Positions 19,538 to 30,870 of a DNA stretch of 64,000 bases are shown piece after piece (within the stretch, counting starts at the first letter, position 1; every line of letters starts with the position of its first letter). A program made the position numbers and the translations under genes. The DNA comes from Mesostigma viride. Taxonomy: Eukaryota; Streptophyta; Mesostigmatophyceae; Mesostigmatales; Mesostigmataceae. The notes under the pieces are model-generated. The model was not told the origin of the DNA. It did not search any database and was given only the letters and a program-made list of their open reading frames with translations. The stretch covers positions 62,001-126,000 of the forward strand of contig RPFO01002283.1 in NCBI GenBank assembly GCA_009746045.1, in the 5' to 3' direction.

Positions 19538-19724
19538 GTTGGGGCCGAAGGCCGTTTGTTTTCCGTAGTTTTCTTGTTTTGTATTGGTTGTTTGGTGATT
19601 TAGTATTTGTACGGACGACCCGAGCCGCTAACTTAGCGGGTTTATCGCGTCCGTTGGATCCATCATCGGACGCTCCAGATTGTCGGCGGCTAACGTTTTA
19701 ACTTTTTTCATTTTGCCTTCGTAT
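19538..19724 (+). repeat. 187-bp direct repeat, left copy
   Basis: GTTGGGGCCGAAGGCCGTTT through to TTTTGCCTTCGTAT recurs at 21369-21556 with few differences, 1.83 kb apart in the same orientation. Possible terminal repeats of a small element, or a duplicated element end. Confidence 0.7.
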
Positions 19725-21368
19725 CTTTTTTCATTTTCCCTGGAATATTGTAGAGATAAAGTTGCTTGCTTCTATAACTTTCTATTGGATGGATATTGGA
19801 TAAGCAGGTAGTTATTGGTTTTTTTTTTGAGACTATATCGATGTGCACATGTGGTTTGGCTAAGCTTAGCCACCTAGCGGCTAAGCTTAGGTAAGGTTTA
19901 CGAAACATTTCAAACTTTTCATTAAAATTATATTAAAATATTTAACTGAAGCGCGACGCACAACGTCTCCACAGACATTTTTCTACCTACAAAAGTCATA
20001 CAATGTAAATAATAATTCTGGCGCTGTCACAAGGTCCGGCCGGCGACTTGCGCCGGAAATGCGCGGACTACACAAATTAATTTGGCACATGGCCACGTCT
20101 AGGCTGTTTGGGATCATAAAAAGACTTTCCTCACGTGACTTAGTGTTTTCCTGTTGACATCATGCCCATTTAATAATTAATGCTGCTGTTACCCTGCTCA
20201 TGACTGACCATGCCCTGAATTCCATTCTTTGGTGACTTAGTGTTTTCTTGTTTAGGGGCTGGCAAGCATGCGTTGGTTGACATGCCATGGATGAAAAACG
20301 CCAAGAAGAGTATATGGCCCCGCTGCCACCAAAAAGCACCTGGTTGATCAACCAAGGGGATAGCCTGCACAGTGAGACACAAACACAGCAGACCCAGCAA
20401 AGCAAAATTCAGGTTGTAAGCGAGTGGAGATTACTTTTGACATGCTTGATGAAGAAATATATTATAACACACCTTCTATTGTCACACCTTCTATAAACAA
20501 ATGGTTGATTGATCACCTTATACACCACGTAAACATGCTAGCAGACGCGCTCTTCAGTCCAGTGAAAATCCACGTGCGAAGCAAGTCAGCTTACGCAGAA
20601 AGCACCATGAATGTAAATGACGCCCCAAACCCGTGACCTGCAGGCAAGCATCCAGAGGGGCTTTCCAAGCCCAGTATATTCCAGAAAAAAGCATCACAGA
20701 TCCTTGGGCAACGGACGTTCACACAGGACATTTGAAGGACCATGAAGATGGTGTCCTGCACGGCTAAGAAAATAAAACACAACGCTACGCTATGTCTTTG
20801 CTGCGACTAGGTGGATTCGGCGAAATGGAAAGAACGCAACCATGAAAATGCATCAGAAAGAGAGCAGGTAGTACCCCGGTAGGTAGTACGCCTCACCATC
20901 GGCATCGCCAGTTACGTCCCGTGGCAAAAAATCCAGCGTTCTTTCCAATATGATGACACCAGAAACTCGTCGGCCACACCCCACGCCTTCCACGAACAGC
21001 AAACTGATTTTACTAGGCACCCAGTAGGTAAAGCAATTAAGCATGATACTACAATACCTAAATCTACAACGACATTCCATTTCCAGGTCGCCATAGCGAC
21101 GCGGGCCTCTCCCACGCAGGTATCACTCCGTTGACGCACCTCCAGCTCAGAAAATTTCGTACTTGCTCTTCAAACATAAAATTTTGACGTAGAAAACCAT
21201 GGCTGCGCATTCCCCATCCCAATTTTCTAGCGTACGTTTCCTGCCATCGCCAGCCAGCAAATTGCTCGCGGAGCACGTCACTTTGTTTTTCGTCCGGCGG
21301 CGTGGCCTGCGGCTGCGTCGTTTCGGTGGTGTTATCGATTTCGGGTCGTTTCCGTTGGATTTGTGACC

Positions 21369-21556
21369 GTTGGGGCCGAAGGCCGTTTGTTTTCCGTAGT
21401 TTGCTTGTTTTGTATTGGTTGTTTATGTGTAGTATTTTGGACGGACGACCCGAGCCGCTAACTTAGCGGGTTTATCGCGGCCGTTGGATCCATCATCGTA
21501 CGCTCCAGATTGCATCGGAGGCTAACGTTTTAACTTTTTTCATTTTGCCTTCGTAT
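21369..21556 (+). repeat. 187-bp direct repeat, right copy
   Basis: Partner of 19538-19724. Both share the central GACGACCCGAGCCGCTAAC block. No flanking target duplication is recognised. Confidence 0.7.
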
Positions 21557-21597
21557 ATCGCGCCGGGACCGTTAATTACTAATTAATTAATTATAGC

Positions 21598-21701
21598 TTA
21601 GACCGGTAGGACTGCGTGTACCCACCCATCGATCCATTGGGCCGGGGGTAATGCTCCGTGACTCCCCGACGGGAGCACGGGTTTTAATTAATTAATAAAT
21701 G
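21598..21701 (+). mobile_element. LINE D' 3'-end fragment
   Basis: TTAGACCGGTAGGACTG, then CCCATC, then a hairpin at 21658-21678 (GTG, bulged A, CTCCC, loop CGAC, GGGAG, CAC) and a TTTTAATTAATTAATAAA tail. It is the same 3' untranslated end as in 49360-49465. Confidence 0.7.
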
Positions 21702-21859
21702 TTGGTGACCGCGCCAAGGTAAAAACCGAACAGATGTCAGCACTTCGTGAAGGGTGAAGTATAACACTTATAAAGCAACTTTTGGTTATGTTTGGGTGCC
21801 TTCACTCTGATGTAAGTATAATGATAAATTTTAGTATATGAAGCAACAAATATGACGAT

Positions 21860-21930
21860 GCGCCCGACGATACATGATCTCCCAACAGAGGCATGTTATA
21901 ATTTATTTTTTTTTAATTTAATGACGATGC
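21860..21930 (+). mobile_element. LINE D'' 3'-end fragment
   Basis: A hairpin-like ACATGATCTCCCAACAGAGG (21872 onward), then CATGTTATAATTT and a T-rich tail. It is a short diverged copy of the D'' terminus seen intact at 55953-56001. Confidence 0.6.
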
Positions 21931-22007
21931 GCAGGGGCACGTACAGAAATTAATTAATTAATTAGACTCGTGCTCCCGTTGTTGGGGAGTCACGGAGCAT
22001 TAACCCC

Positions 22008-22096
22008 GATGGATGGATGGATGGATGGATGGATGGATGGATGGATGGATGGATGGATGGATGGATGGATGGATGGATGGATGGATGGATGGATGG
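22008..22096 (+). repeat. (GATG)n microsatellite inside the LINE D' 3' end
   Basis: About 22 uninterrupted tetranucleotide units. The equivalent place in the copy at 49390-49405 has only three to four CATC units, so the array expanded from a seed in the LINE 3' untranslated region. Confidence 0.9.
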
Positions 22097-22295
22097 GTGC
22101 AAACAGTCCTACCGGTCTAATCTATCTACATCAGCTACACACTACATCTATGTAACAGCATTCTAACTACAACATCTATCTAGACAGCCGCACGCTGCCC
22201 TAGGGGAGCTGTCTGGCGTGCCTCCCACGGGATTGCACACACGGGCGCTTCCCCACTGGGGGGGGCTCGTTGTCCTCTATGACCTGGGCCCACTT

Positions 22296-22528
22296 AAATT
22301 AGAATTAAATTAAATTATAACATGTCTCCGTTGGGAGATCATGTAGCACATATTCCAGGTTGGATGGGTGGTGTGGAGGAAGCCGCGCAATCGAACTAAC
22401 CTAACTCTAAGCTATATCTAGTCTAGAAAAGCCTATCTACGCTACTCATCAAAACGGCTCCTCCTCTTGGGGGGGGGCGGCTTGCCCACAGGGGCTGGCG
22501 TGTGAGCCTTGACAATCTTCTGCCACCG
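22296..22528 (-). mobile_element. LINE D'' 5'-truncated insertion with 12-bp target duplication
   Basis: 233 bp flanked by CTGGGCCCACTT at 22284-22295 and 22529-22540. It carries the last codons (KIVKAHTPAPVGKPPPPKRR..), a hairpin at 22320-22344 and an AATTT-type tail. Its insertion produces a chimeric minus-strand frame of 120 residues (22442-22804), which is accidental and not a gene. Confidence 0.85.
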
Positions 22529-22805
22529 CTGGGCCCACTTGGCCTTGTCCATCATCTTCTTCCAAATCACGGAGAGGCCTAGGCCCCCCATGTCCTCTAC
22601 TAGCTGTTCTTTGAAGGTGTGGGCCTTGCGGCGTCTAACATCACTGGGCCCGGCCCACGTCAGGAGGTGCCGGCCAGGCTGGGCTGGTCGCAGTCCTGCG
22701 GGGGGGCCACGTGAGGTGTCTACCTGGTTGGTGCGAGCTAGGTGCCCTACTAGCTGCAGGCGTCTGGGGAGGTGGCACCCCAAAAACCTTAAAACTTGAC
22801 CCATG

Positions 22806-25262
22806 CTAATAATATCACTTGAATTTCAGTTGCACCATGCTAAATTATGATTGGGGGCACTAAATAACATCTCTAGTGAGTTGTCCATGCACTTGTTGGG
22901 GGTACTACCCCCACATATACGCCAATATTGCGCTATAAATAGAAAAAGACGCTAATTAGGGCTATGTATGCCCCAGCCCATGCACTCATTTGTTGGCAAA
23001 AAAAAATGTAGCGTCTATAGTTCCCTGAGTTTGTAGCTTGCTGAGCTATTTACATCATGAAAATGACAAAACCTTGCACAGTTATTAATTTCCCCGCAAA
23101 AGTACCCTTTTTTTACCAGACATTGGGAATAAACATGTCATAAACACTTCAGATTAGGCAACAAAATGTAGCGAAAATCCGGCTATCAGGGGGACAGCAG
23201 TGGTCCAAGTCCCAGGTCATTCCGACAAGTCTAGCTAGCTCAAGTTATTGCGTTTGGCGCGTTAGAACAAAAATGCCCGCTAAACCAGAAATTGTCACTA
23301 TGTCAGCCCTTGTAAGCATCCTGCACAAGGCAGGCAGGGCAAAAACAATCCCCCTTGGGCTCCTTAGTCAACGGGGGGTCAGCGCAGCACCCATGCAGTC
23401 CTCCCTTGCGCCCGAATGTGCTGCACAGCAGGAAAGGGACACCGTCAATTTCATCCGGGGACGCACATGCAAGGCAAGGAATATCATCAACATCATTCTC
23501 ATCATCACTGCTCAGAGTGCAATCGTACGTTATACGCGTTATACGGTCACGGTGGAGTATAATGTATAATACGGTATAATACGGTATAATACGGTATTAT
23601 ACGTTTTCGTACGGACACACTCAGAATACTCTGCTTTTACACATTTTAAGACACCCACCATCAATCCACATGTTTTTAACACTGTTTTGGACATAATCCA
23701 AGGTTGCCCTACCCTCGGCTATACTCTATACGGTGGATATTGTGGACACGATCGATATATTGCATGTAATACTGAGAATGTAAACGTGCGCATGCATAAT
23801 TGTGTGTATGTGTATAACTGTATATATGTGGCTTTATATTGGTTATGTTTACTTGGGTGCCTTCACTTTGATGCAAGTAATTATATATGGTAAAAAGGCC
23901 AGCAATAACTAGGGGACCGTGCAGTGGGCCAGCAAGGGGCCAACATGTTAAACATGGCTAAACAGGTGGGGATGTGATAATAAGTAACTCACATATTCTC
24001 ACCTTCCATACAACAACCTTGTTTTCCAGCAGGCTGAAGAGCATGACAGGCGTCTATGAGCTCGCCAGCTCCTTGCAACGGTGATGCCGCTCCCAGGCAG
24101 CTAGGGTCCTTGACTACGCAATATAGAATGTCTACCGTGTGAAAACCTCCATACAGGAAGCGTAGCAAAGCCAGATAACTGCCCGATCAATTCTGGGTAG
24201 CTTTAGGAAGCATGGCATACGCAGCGTAAGGAAAACCATTGAAAGCTGCGGAAAATCTGATAGCACAACTGCAACAAGTGGAGAACAAAATAGCAAGAAA
24301 AACCCAGAAACGGCGCAAAAAGTTTCATGCCAGGTTCATTAAGAGCGCAAACAGACAGGGCGGTGACATGCGGCAAATCAACGTACCACGGCCGGCATTA
24401 TTTCCTACCCAGGCGCGCAAGAAAAGCCAGCCAGCCATGGATGGATTAACCGCGGATCGCGCAGGCCTGAACGAAATCATTTTAGAAATGACAGGAAATG
24501 GCCGCAGATCGAAGATGCTTAGGTTATTTTCATGGTGTCCGTTACTAAACGGCTCTTGCTGCATCAAAATAACCCACGAATATCGAGTTCTACCGTCGCA
24601 GGCACACATGCTAGATTATTCATCGCGGCCAAATTGTTGGATGAGACCCCCGTGCAAATCTGTACCAACAAAGGCAGCGAATTTGCAAATAGTGCAGATC
24701 TTGCTATGAAACATCATAGTAGAACATCACTTTTAACCATCGGCTTAATTTTTTCGCCTGTCGCCCGCCGGATTAGCCATATTTTAACGGAACGCACGTC
24801 GCCATGGCCACCTCCGCACGGTGCGCGCACTGTGCACCACAATTTCGGGGAAATGGGTATATTTTATTAGCCAATTATGGACCAAAGAGGCCATTCCCTC
24901 TCACCTCTGTGCACCACAATTTCAAAATAAGATCGCGTCGAATTGTGAAAGTTCAGACGGGTCAGTACTTAGTAGAGATACGAAATCTGTTGCTTCAAAT
25001 CGTTGCCCTGTCGTTCTGGCATCCTAGCCGCGCAAAACGTAAAAAAAACGCGGAAAACACGGCATTATACGGTATAATACGGTATAATACGTCATTATGC
25101 GCTAAAACGTATTACGTATGAAAAATCATACGCTCAAAGCCAGCGTATTACGTATTATACCGTATTATACCGTATTATACGGCGTATGATTGCACTCTGT
25201 CACTGCTACCTTCCCCATCGTCCCCCTGCCCCTCCCTTTGCATCACGTCGTGGCAGCCACCC
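22806..25262. mobile_element. Remnant of the TTAA-type family around a hAT-like insertion
   Basis: 22810-23240 shares CACTTGTTGGGGGTACTACC, then AAAATAGAAAAAGACGCT and CAGGTCATTCCGACAAGTCT with the E and F elements, so it is another copy of their left half. It is interrupted at 23513-25199 by a hAT-like element and truncated on the left by LINE D'. 25208-25262 is residual sequence up to the next TTAA. Confidence 0.5.
23513..25199. mobile_element. hAT-like non-autonomous DNA transposon
   Basis: 1,687 bp. Terminal inverted repeats CAGAGTGCAATCGTACG and CAGAGTGCAATCATACG differ at one base. The flanking 8-bp target duplication is TCACTGCT (23505-23512 and 25200-25207). Subterminal arrays of GTATAATACGGTATAATACG-type units lie at 23555-23605 and 25060-25190 in opposite orientations. 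An 8-bp duplication with CAGNG ends and subterminal repeats is the hAT pattern. There is no transposase frame. Inside, 24240-24850 is related to the right half of the E family, so it has received or captured another element. Confidence 0.8.
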
Positions 25263-25266
25263 TTAA

Positions 25267-27549
25267 GGGGAGGGGACACCCCTAAAGGGCACTTTTCTGG
25301 AAACCATACCTATGCATGTGCTAAAAATCCAATGATGATTGGGGACCATAAATATGATTAAAAAAAAATTTTCCAGCCACTTGGGGGTGGTACTAGCCCC
25401 CACCATACACCGGTTACGCGCTAAAAATAGAAAAAGACGCTATTTTAGTCACATTTTTCCTAGGACAATGGGCAAACATATTGGGACCAAATCACATATT
25501 CCCGCATAGTTCCCCCACTTTTGAGAAAGTCTGCCTAATTGGGACCAATACATAAGCATGGATGCACCAGTTATTAATTTTCCCGCAAAAAGGGTCCTTT
25601 TTTAATGAAAAAAAAATAAATCAAATCATAAACACTTCAAATGTTGCCATACCATATATTCCCAAATACTAGAGAGGGGGGGACATGCAGCCCCAAAATT
25701 TCAGGTCATTCTGACCACCACAGCTCCAGTTATTAACGTTCTTAGGTTGTCACCAATGACGAAGCTAAGGGAGGTTTTAGCCAGTATTTAACCACACTAA
25801 CACCCCTTTATTCATCCAAGCCGCGTGAAAACTGGCCAAACCACACACTACCATCCTCTGCACATATGGTACCTCCTATGTTCAAGGTTTGACGACATTC
25901 TGACAAGAACTGCCCAAGTTACAACCATTCCAAGACGGCCACCCATGTAGACGCTACAAGGAAATTAGAGTAACCATTTAGCCACACTAGCACCTCCTTC
26001 TTCATCAAAGACATCTGCAAACTGACCAAAGCACACATAATTAACTCTTGCACGCTGACGGCAACGCATGCTCAATGTGGGGGGTCATTGTGACAAGAAC
26101 TACTCAAGTTGATGGGTTTCCTATATGACCACCTGACAAGGCGCTAAGAACCACTCAGTAAGTTAGTAACACCACAATGCCACTTCATATGCCATCCAAC
26201 ATGCACCAAATCCATGCTGAATATGTTATGAAGTACAAAGGGGTGGCCACGCACCTCATACGTCTTCATCGTCCCTCGAGCATGGCCAGCCTTGTAAATA
26301 TGTGCATAGCCTTGACGATGGTAGCCCTAACATGCCTAAGCAGCATTTCCTATGTTTCTCCCAGGTTAGAGTGTAAGGTTGATGCCTACCAAGCTAATCA
26401 ACACAACAACACCTCCTAAACTATCCTCCCCAGCATGGATGACAAACTGGGACTATGGAGGGCAAGGAACCAAGTAGGAACATGGTATATATAGCTTGCA
26501 TGCAGTCATGCATGTCAACCATGGTTGGCTCAGCACATTGTAGTCTTATCACATCATCATAACAAAGGAAAGCTCAAACAACCAATGGTGCCTGCTATCT
26601 ACATGCAGTCACACAAATGCAATATCTCCAACATCATCATCACTATAACACTTCCATCCCTGCACGATAAAATGCAAATAAACAATTGGCGGCCCTTCAG
26701 CGCATGAGTGCTGTGATGCCGCTGCGGCCTGCGAAGAGAGGGTGCGTCACTCTCACACAACAAGAAGCGTCCATACGCACAACATCCTTGCCACAACACG
26801 TTTTATGAAATGCCTTATACCTTCCCGACGAGCTATAGGCTGCGACTTAAGCGGCCCTGATCACGACATCAACGAAAACAATCTAAAGCTGCCAGTATTC
26901 GACAACACAACGGCAAGCGACGGCGAGCTAGCTGGCGGAAACTGCCCAAAAAGAACGCAAAAAACTTCGAACGATGAGCTCATAGAAGAAAGCACTGATA
27001 GCAGATAACATTCGCGACACTTCTGTACCTTGCCCTCGTAAATCCCTCGCCCAGGCGCGCAACAACAGCCGTTCTTCCATGGACAGGTCAGACACGCACT
27101 GCGCAGGTCTGAACAATTACTTACCGATAATGGCCGAAAATCTGGCAAAAACCACCAGCTGGGTTTAGAATTCGATGCTACCGGTATTAATGCCTGCTTC
27201 ACGGTCAGAACAACCCCCAAAACCGCGATTTTACTGCCGCTATCATGAATTCTATTTCATTCCGCGCGACCAAAAAATTCAGATTACCCCCCATGCCGAT
27301 GGCATAAAAAAACAACAGCGATATTGTAAACCAGCTGATTTCCGCCACATACTAACATCATAAACTCATCGTCTTTTAGATTCGAGTAAAATATTTGCAT
27401 TTCGCTTGCCCTATTGTGGTAGTTTCGCCTGAACGCAGTCGCCATGGCCACTTCCGCAAGGGGTGCGCGCACCGTGCACGTGAAATTTGTGACCTTCGGT
27501 TCCGGCGCGAATTTTTTGGCGCCAAAAAATTCGGGGGTGTCCCGTCCCC
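25267..27549. mobile_element. TTAA-flanked non-autonomous DNA transposon E1
   Basis: 2,283 bp between TTAA at 25263-25266 and TTAA at 27550-27553. Ends are inverted: GGGGAGGGGACACCCC on the left; the complement of the right end reads GGGGACGGGACACCCC. TTAA target duplications are characteristic of piggyBac-type transposition. The interior has no transposase. It holds the CACTTGGGGGTGGTACTAGC and AAAATAGAAAAAGACGCT blocks, then a right half closely related to 28211-30056. Frames such as 26177-26419 are short and unrecognised. Confidence 0.75.
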
Positions 27550-27553
27550 TTAA

Positions 27554-28206
27554 GGGGACTCGTCACCAAAACACCAAAAAATCAATAAAAATTCAAAACT
27601 CACATTAAACCTATGCGAACAATGCCCAAATGGGTTTGGGGACCCAAAGTAGCATTTATGACGATTTGTCGTGCACTTACTTGGGGTATTACCCCCGGCA
27701 TTTGGCTAAAAATAGCACAAGACGCTAAACCGTTTTTGCCACGCCACGGTCAATAGGAGCATCTGATTGACCTGCCCATACATTCCAAACAAGTTCCCCC
27801 TCTCCTCGACCGTTTGAGTTACTAACATGGTTCAGCGGGTCAGGTTTGTGAGAGTTATTAATTTTCCCGCCAAAAAAGACCGTATTTTGGCGGGAAAATT
27901 AATAACTCTCACAAACCTGCCCCGCCGACCCATGTTAGTAGCTCAAACGGTCGAGGAGAGGGGGAACTCGTTTGGAATGTATGGGCAGGTCAAACAGATG
28001 CTCCTATTGACCGTTGGGCGGCAAGAACGGTTTAGCGTCTTGTGCTATTTTTAGCCACATGCCAGGGGTAGTACCCCTAGAAAGTGCACGACAAATCGTC
28101 ATAAATGCTACTTTGTGTCCCCAATCACTTTTGGGCACTGTTTGCATAGGTTTAATGCGAGTTTTGAATTTTTATTGATTTTTTGGTGTTTTGGTGACGA
28201 GTCCCC
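27554..28206. mobile_element. Foldback element G, 653-bp near-perfect palindrome
   Basis: Arms of ~320 bp meet at about 27880. The left arm (GGGGACTCGTCACCAAAACA..) is nearly the exact complement of the right arm. It lies between TTAA at 27550-27553, shared with E1, and TTAA at 28207-28210. Each arm resembles the left end of the TTAA family (GGGGTATTACCCCC, then CTAAAAATAGCACAAGACGC). It is probably an inverted duplication of a transposon end that now moves or moved as a unit. Its transcript would fold completely. Confidence 0.85.
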
Positions 28207-28210
28207 TTAA

Positions 28211-30056
28211 AATTACAGGTCATTCCGACAAGTCTAGCTCAAGTAATAAGGTTACGCGTGCTAAAACCTGAACATAAGCTTAAGGGGGGGTTTCTTTGTA
28301 TATGGCCACTTAGGCATGCTGTTTTCCATCCAAAAAGCCAGAAAGCATGCCCCACTCAATCACAAAACATAAGCAAACGGCTAGGCACCACATCTGCCCT
28401 CACCTGCCCTCGGCATGGCCAACCTTGCCAGCGCAAGCATAGCAACACGATTGCTAGGCATACATGCCAAGAGAGTATACACTATACTCTACTCAAGGCT
28501 ACCTTGTAAACTTCATGCCAAGAACTCAGCAAATCTATGATCAAAAGCACATATAGTTAACTCTGGCACACTGATGACGACACATGCTCAAGGTTGGTGG
28601 GGGTCACTGTGGCACACACTGATGGGTTTCCTAGACGACCACTCACCACCTGACGAGGCGCTAACGACCACTCAGAAAGCAAGTAAACACAATCACACTT
28701 TACATGCCATCAACATGGATCAAATCCATGCTGAATATGTTATGAAGTACAAAGGGGAAGCCACGCACCTCATACTCCTTCACCGTCCCTCGAGCATGGC
28801 CAGACTTAGAAGTACTTGAATAGCAATAATGATGATGGCACTTACATGCATTACCAGCATTTTCTACATGTTTCTCCCATGGCCAGGTTAGAATGTAAGG
28901 GTTATGCCAACCAAGCTTACCAGCACAGCAACAACTCCTTAACTGCCCTACCCGACATGGGCAACAAACTGGAACTATGGAGGGCAAGGAACCAAGGAGA
29001 TCATGGCATACAAAGCTTGCATGCAGTCAACCATGTCAACCATGGTTGGCTCAGCACATTGCTGTCTTGTCACATCATCATAACAAGGAAAGCTCAAATA
29101 AACCAATGATGGCGGCTATCTACATGCAGTCACACAAATGCAATATCTCCAACATGATCGTCGATAAAAAAACTTCCTTCCCTGCACGATAAAATGCAAA
29201 GAAACCAGTGGCGGCCGTTCAGCTTCTGACCGCTGTGATGCCGCTGCGAGGAAAGGGTGCGTCACTATCACACAACAAGAAGCGTCCATACGCACAACAT
29301 CCTTGCCAGAACGCGTGCTATGAAATCCCTTACGCCTTCCCTAGGATCTATCGGCTGAGACTGAAGCGAATTTGATCAAGACATCAACGAAAACAAGCTA
29401 AAGCTGCCAGGTATTCGTCAACACGACGGCGAGCAACGGAGAGTTAACTGGCGGAAACTGACCAAAACGAACGCAAAAAACTTCGAACGATGAGCTCTTC
29501 GAAGAAAGAACTGATAATAGATAACAGTCGCCACAAATCTATACCTTGACCTCGTAGATCCCTCGCCCAGGCGCGCAACAACGGCCGTTCTTCCATGGAA
29601 GGTTCCGACATGCACTGCGCAGGCCTGAAGAAATACTTACCGAGAATGGACGAAAATGTAGCAAAAAGCACCCGTTCGGTTTAGAATTCGATGCTACCGA
29701 TAAGAATGCATCCTTCACGGTCAAAAAGACCCCCAAAACTGAGAACTTACGGCCGCAATCACGAATTCTATTTTATTTCGCGCGACCAAGAAATGCAGAT
29801 TCCCCCCCATGCCGATGGCAGTAAAAGAAAGCAGCGATATTGTAAACCAGCCACTTGCCGCCGCAACCCAACATCATTAAATCACCGTCTTCAACATCCA
29901 AGCATTCTTTTTGCATTTCTCTAGCCCTACATTGCTAGTTTCGCCTAAATGCAGTCGCCATGGCCACTTCCGCAAGTGGTGCGCGCACGGAGCACCCACT
30001 TTTCACGGTACGGCCGGTGCCGCGAATTTTTTGGCGCGGAAAATATTCGGCGCGCC
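28211..30056 (+). mobile_element. TTAA-family element E2, right end cut by LINE D1
   Basis: Aligns with E1 in the same orientation: CAGGTCATTCCGACAAG start; ATCCATGCTGAATATGTTAT block (28722 against 26213); CAGTCGCCATGGCCACTTCC near the right end (29950 against 27438). The left end is replaced by palindrome G and the right end stops at the LINE junction near 30056. No coding region. Confidence 0.65.
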
Positions 30057-30870
30057 ACGTCCTGGTGATATAGGGTGCTGGTGCTGGTGATATAGGGCAT
30101 GCCCCAGGGTACAGGGGCCTCATTGCGGACATGAGCAGCATATCCTACTCTGAAAATGGAACGCAGCATGTTGGTGACCGCGCCGTCCAGCTTGCGGGCC
30201 AGGTCGGCGGTGAGGGTCCACGTCTCGGCCCCATACGTGAGAACAGGAAGGACGAGGACCTTGAACAGGTCCTGTTTCTCGATCTTGCCCAGGGGCTTGC
30301 GCCACAGGGCCCGGTACTGGCGTACAGCGTGCCAGGCGAGGGAGATGCGGTGGTCCACATCCACCTCGCAGCTGGGGAGCAGGCTGCCCAGCAGCTTAAC
30401 GCGGCCCCGATACAGGACTCGAGAGCCGTCTAGGAGATAGAGGGGCGGCGGTTGGTTGGTGTCTTGGTGAGCCCAACCGCCAGGGCCTCTGTCTTCTTGC
30501 TGACCTCAAGCCCCACTGCACGGGCCTCGAGAGCCAGGCAGTCAAGCCATGTCTGCACGTGCTCAGTGTCCTCGAAGAGGGTGGTGTCGTCTGCGTAGAT
30601 GATGTCTGCCAGCCGAATCTCCGTGTCCGCACCGCCATGCCAGAATTTGTTAGCAACCTGCACTCCTGGTTCCCTGCCCACGATGCGGGCAAATCGCTTG
30701 CGCCTCTGAATCATTACGTATTCGACCACAATAATGAACAGGTAGGGCGGCAGCACGCAGCCCTGCCACACACCCTTCTGTAAAGGGCATGGGGGCGTGG
30801 TCCCGTAAGAAGTGCGCACGTACAGAAAGCTTTGCAACTGTGACCATTGATGCAACAACAAGCCATGAAT
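30057..30870 (-). pseudogene. LINE D1 reverse transcriptase, RTE/Jockey-type, truncated
   Basis: The minus-strand frame 30430-30861 has GVWQGCVLPPYLFIIVVEYV and LADIIYADDTTLFEDTEHV, the RT palm with its YADD catalytic pair, then EARAVGLEVSKKTEAL. A second frame, 29945-30364, continues with KIEKQDLFKVLVLPVLTYG then AETWTL, LDGAVTNMLRSIFRV and GMPYITST, the usual RT C-terminal region of APE-class LINEs. There is one frameshift between them. GMPYITST also begins the plus-strand piece at 48936, so D1 and the D'/D'' 3' ends are one family. The copy lacks its endonuclease and its 3' end. Confidence 0.8.

Larger units (their letters stand above)
19411..21597. other. Non-coding repeat-rich stretch
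   Basis: It has two direct repeats of ~187 bp (19538-19724 and 21369-21556), and between them AT-rich sequence with pieces resembling the interior of the E family. TTAGCCACCTAGCGGCTAA near 19862-19880 is a small palindrome. No gene is recognised. Confidence 0.5.
21949..22805 (-). mobile_element. LINE D' 3' part, split by a D'' insertion
   Basis: Minus strand: C-terminal ORF codons (22805-22529), interruption by D'' (22296-22528), then the remaining codons (about 22295-22200, ending GRHARQ-like as in 49286) and a 3' untranslated region ending in a TTAATTAATTAATT tail at 21949. The protein part reads RRLQLVGHLARTNQVDTS.., a C-terminal LINE segment (GHLART). The same protein is read plus-strand at 48936-49286. 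Confidence 0.75.

Noticed and set aside
22008-22096. Regular repeat considered as a CRISPR array
   Set aside because: A simple tetranucleotide repeat with no spacers, in a eukaryotic setting.
21970-22155. 61-residue ORF with repeated WMDG
   Set aside because: It is a translation of the GATG microsatellite.
22442-22804. 120-residue ORF that looks continuous
   Set aside because: It is a chance fusion of LINE D' and an inserted LINE D'' end, shown by the 12-bp duplication between them.
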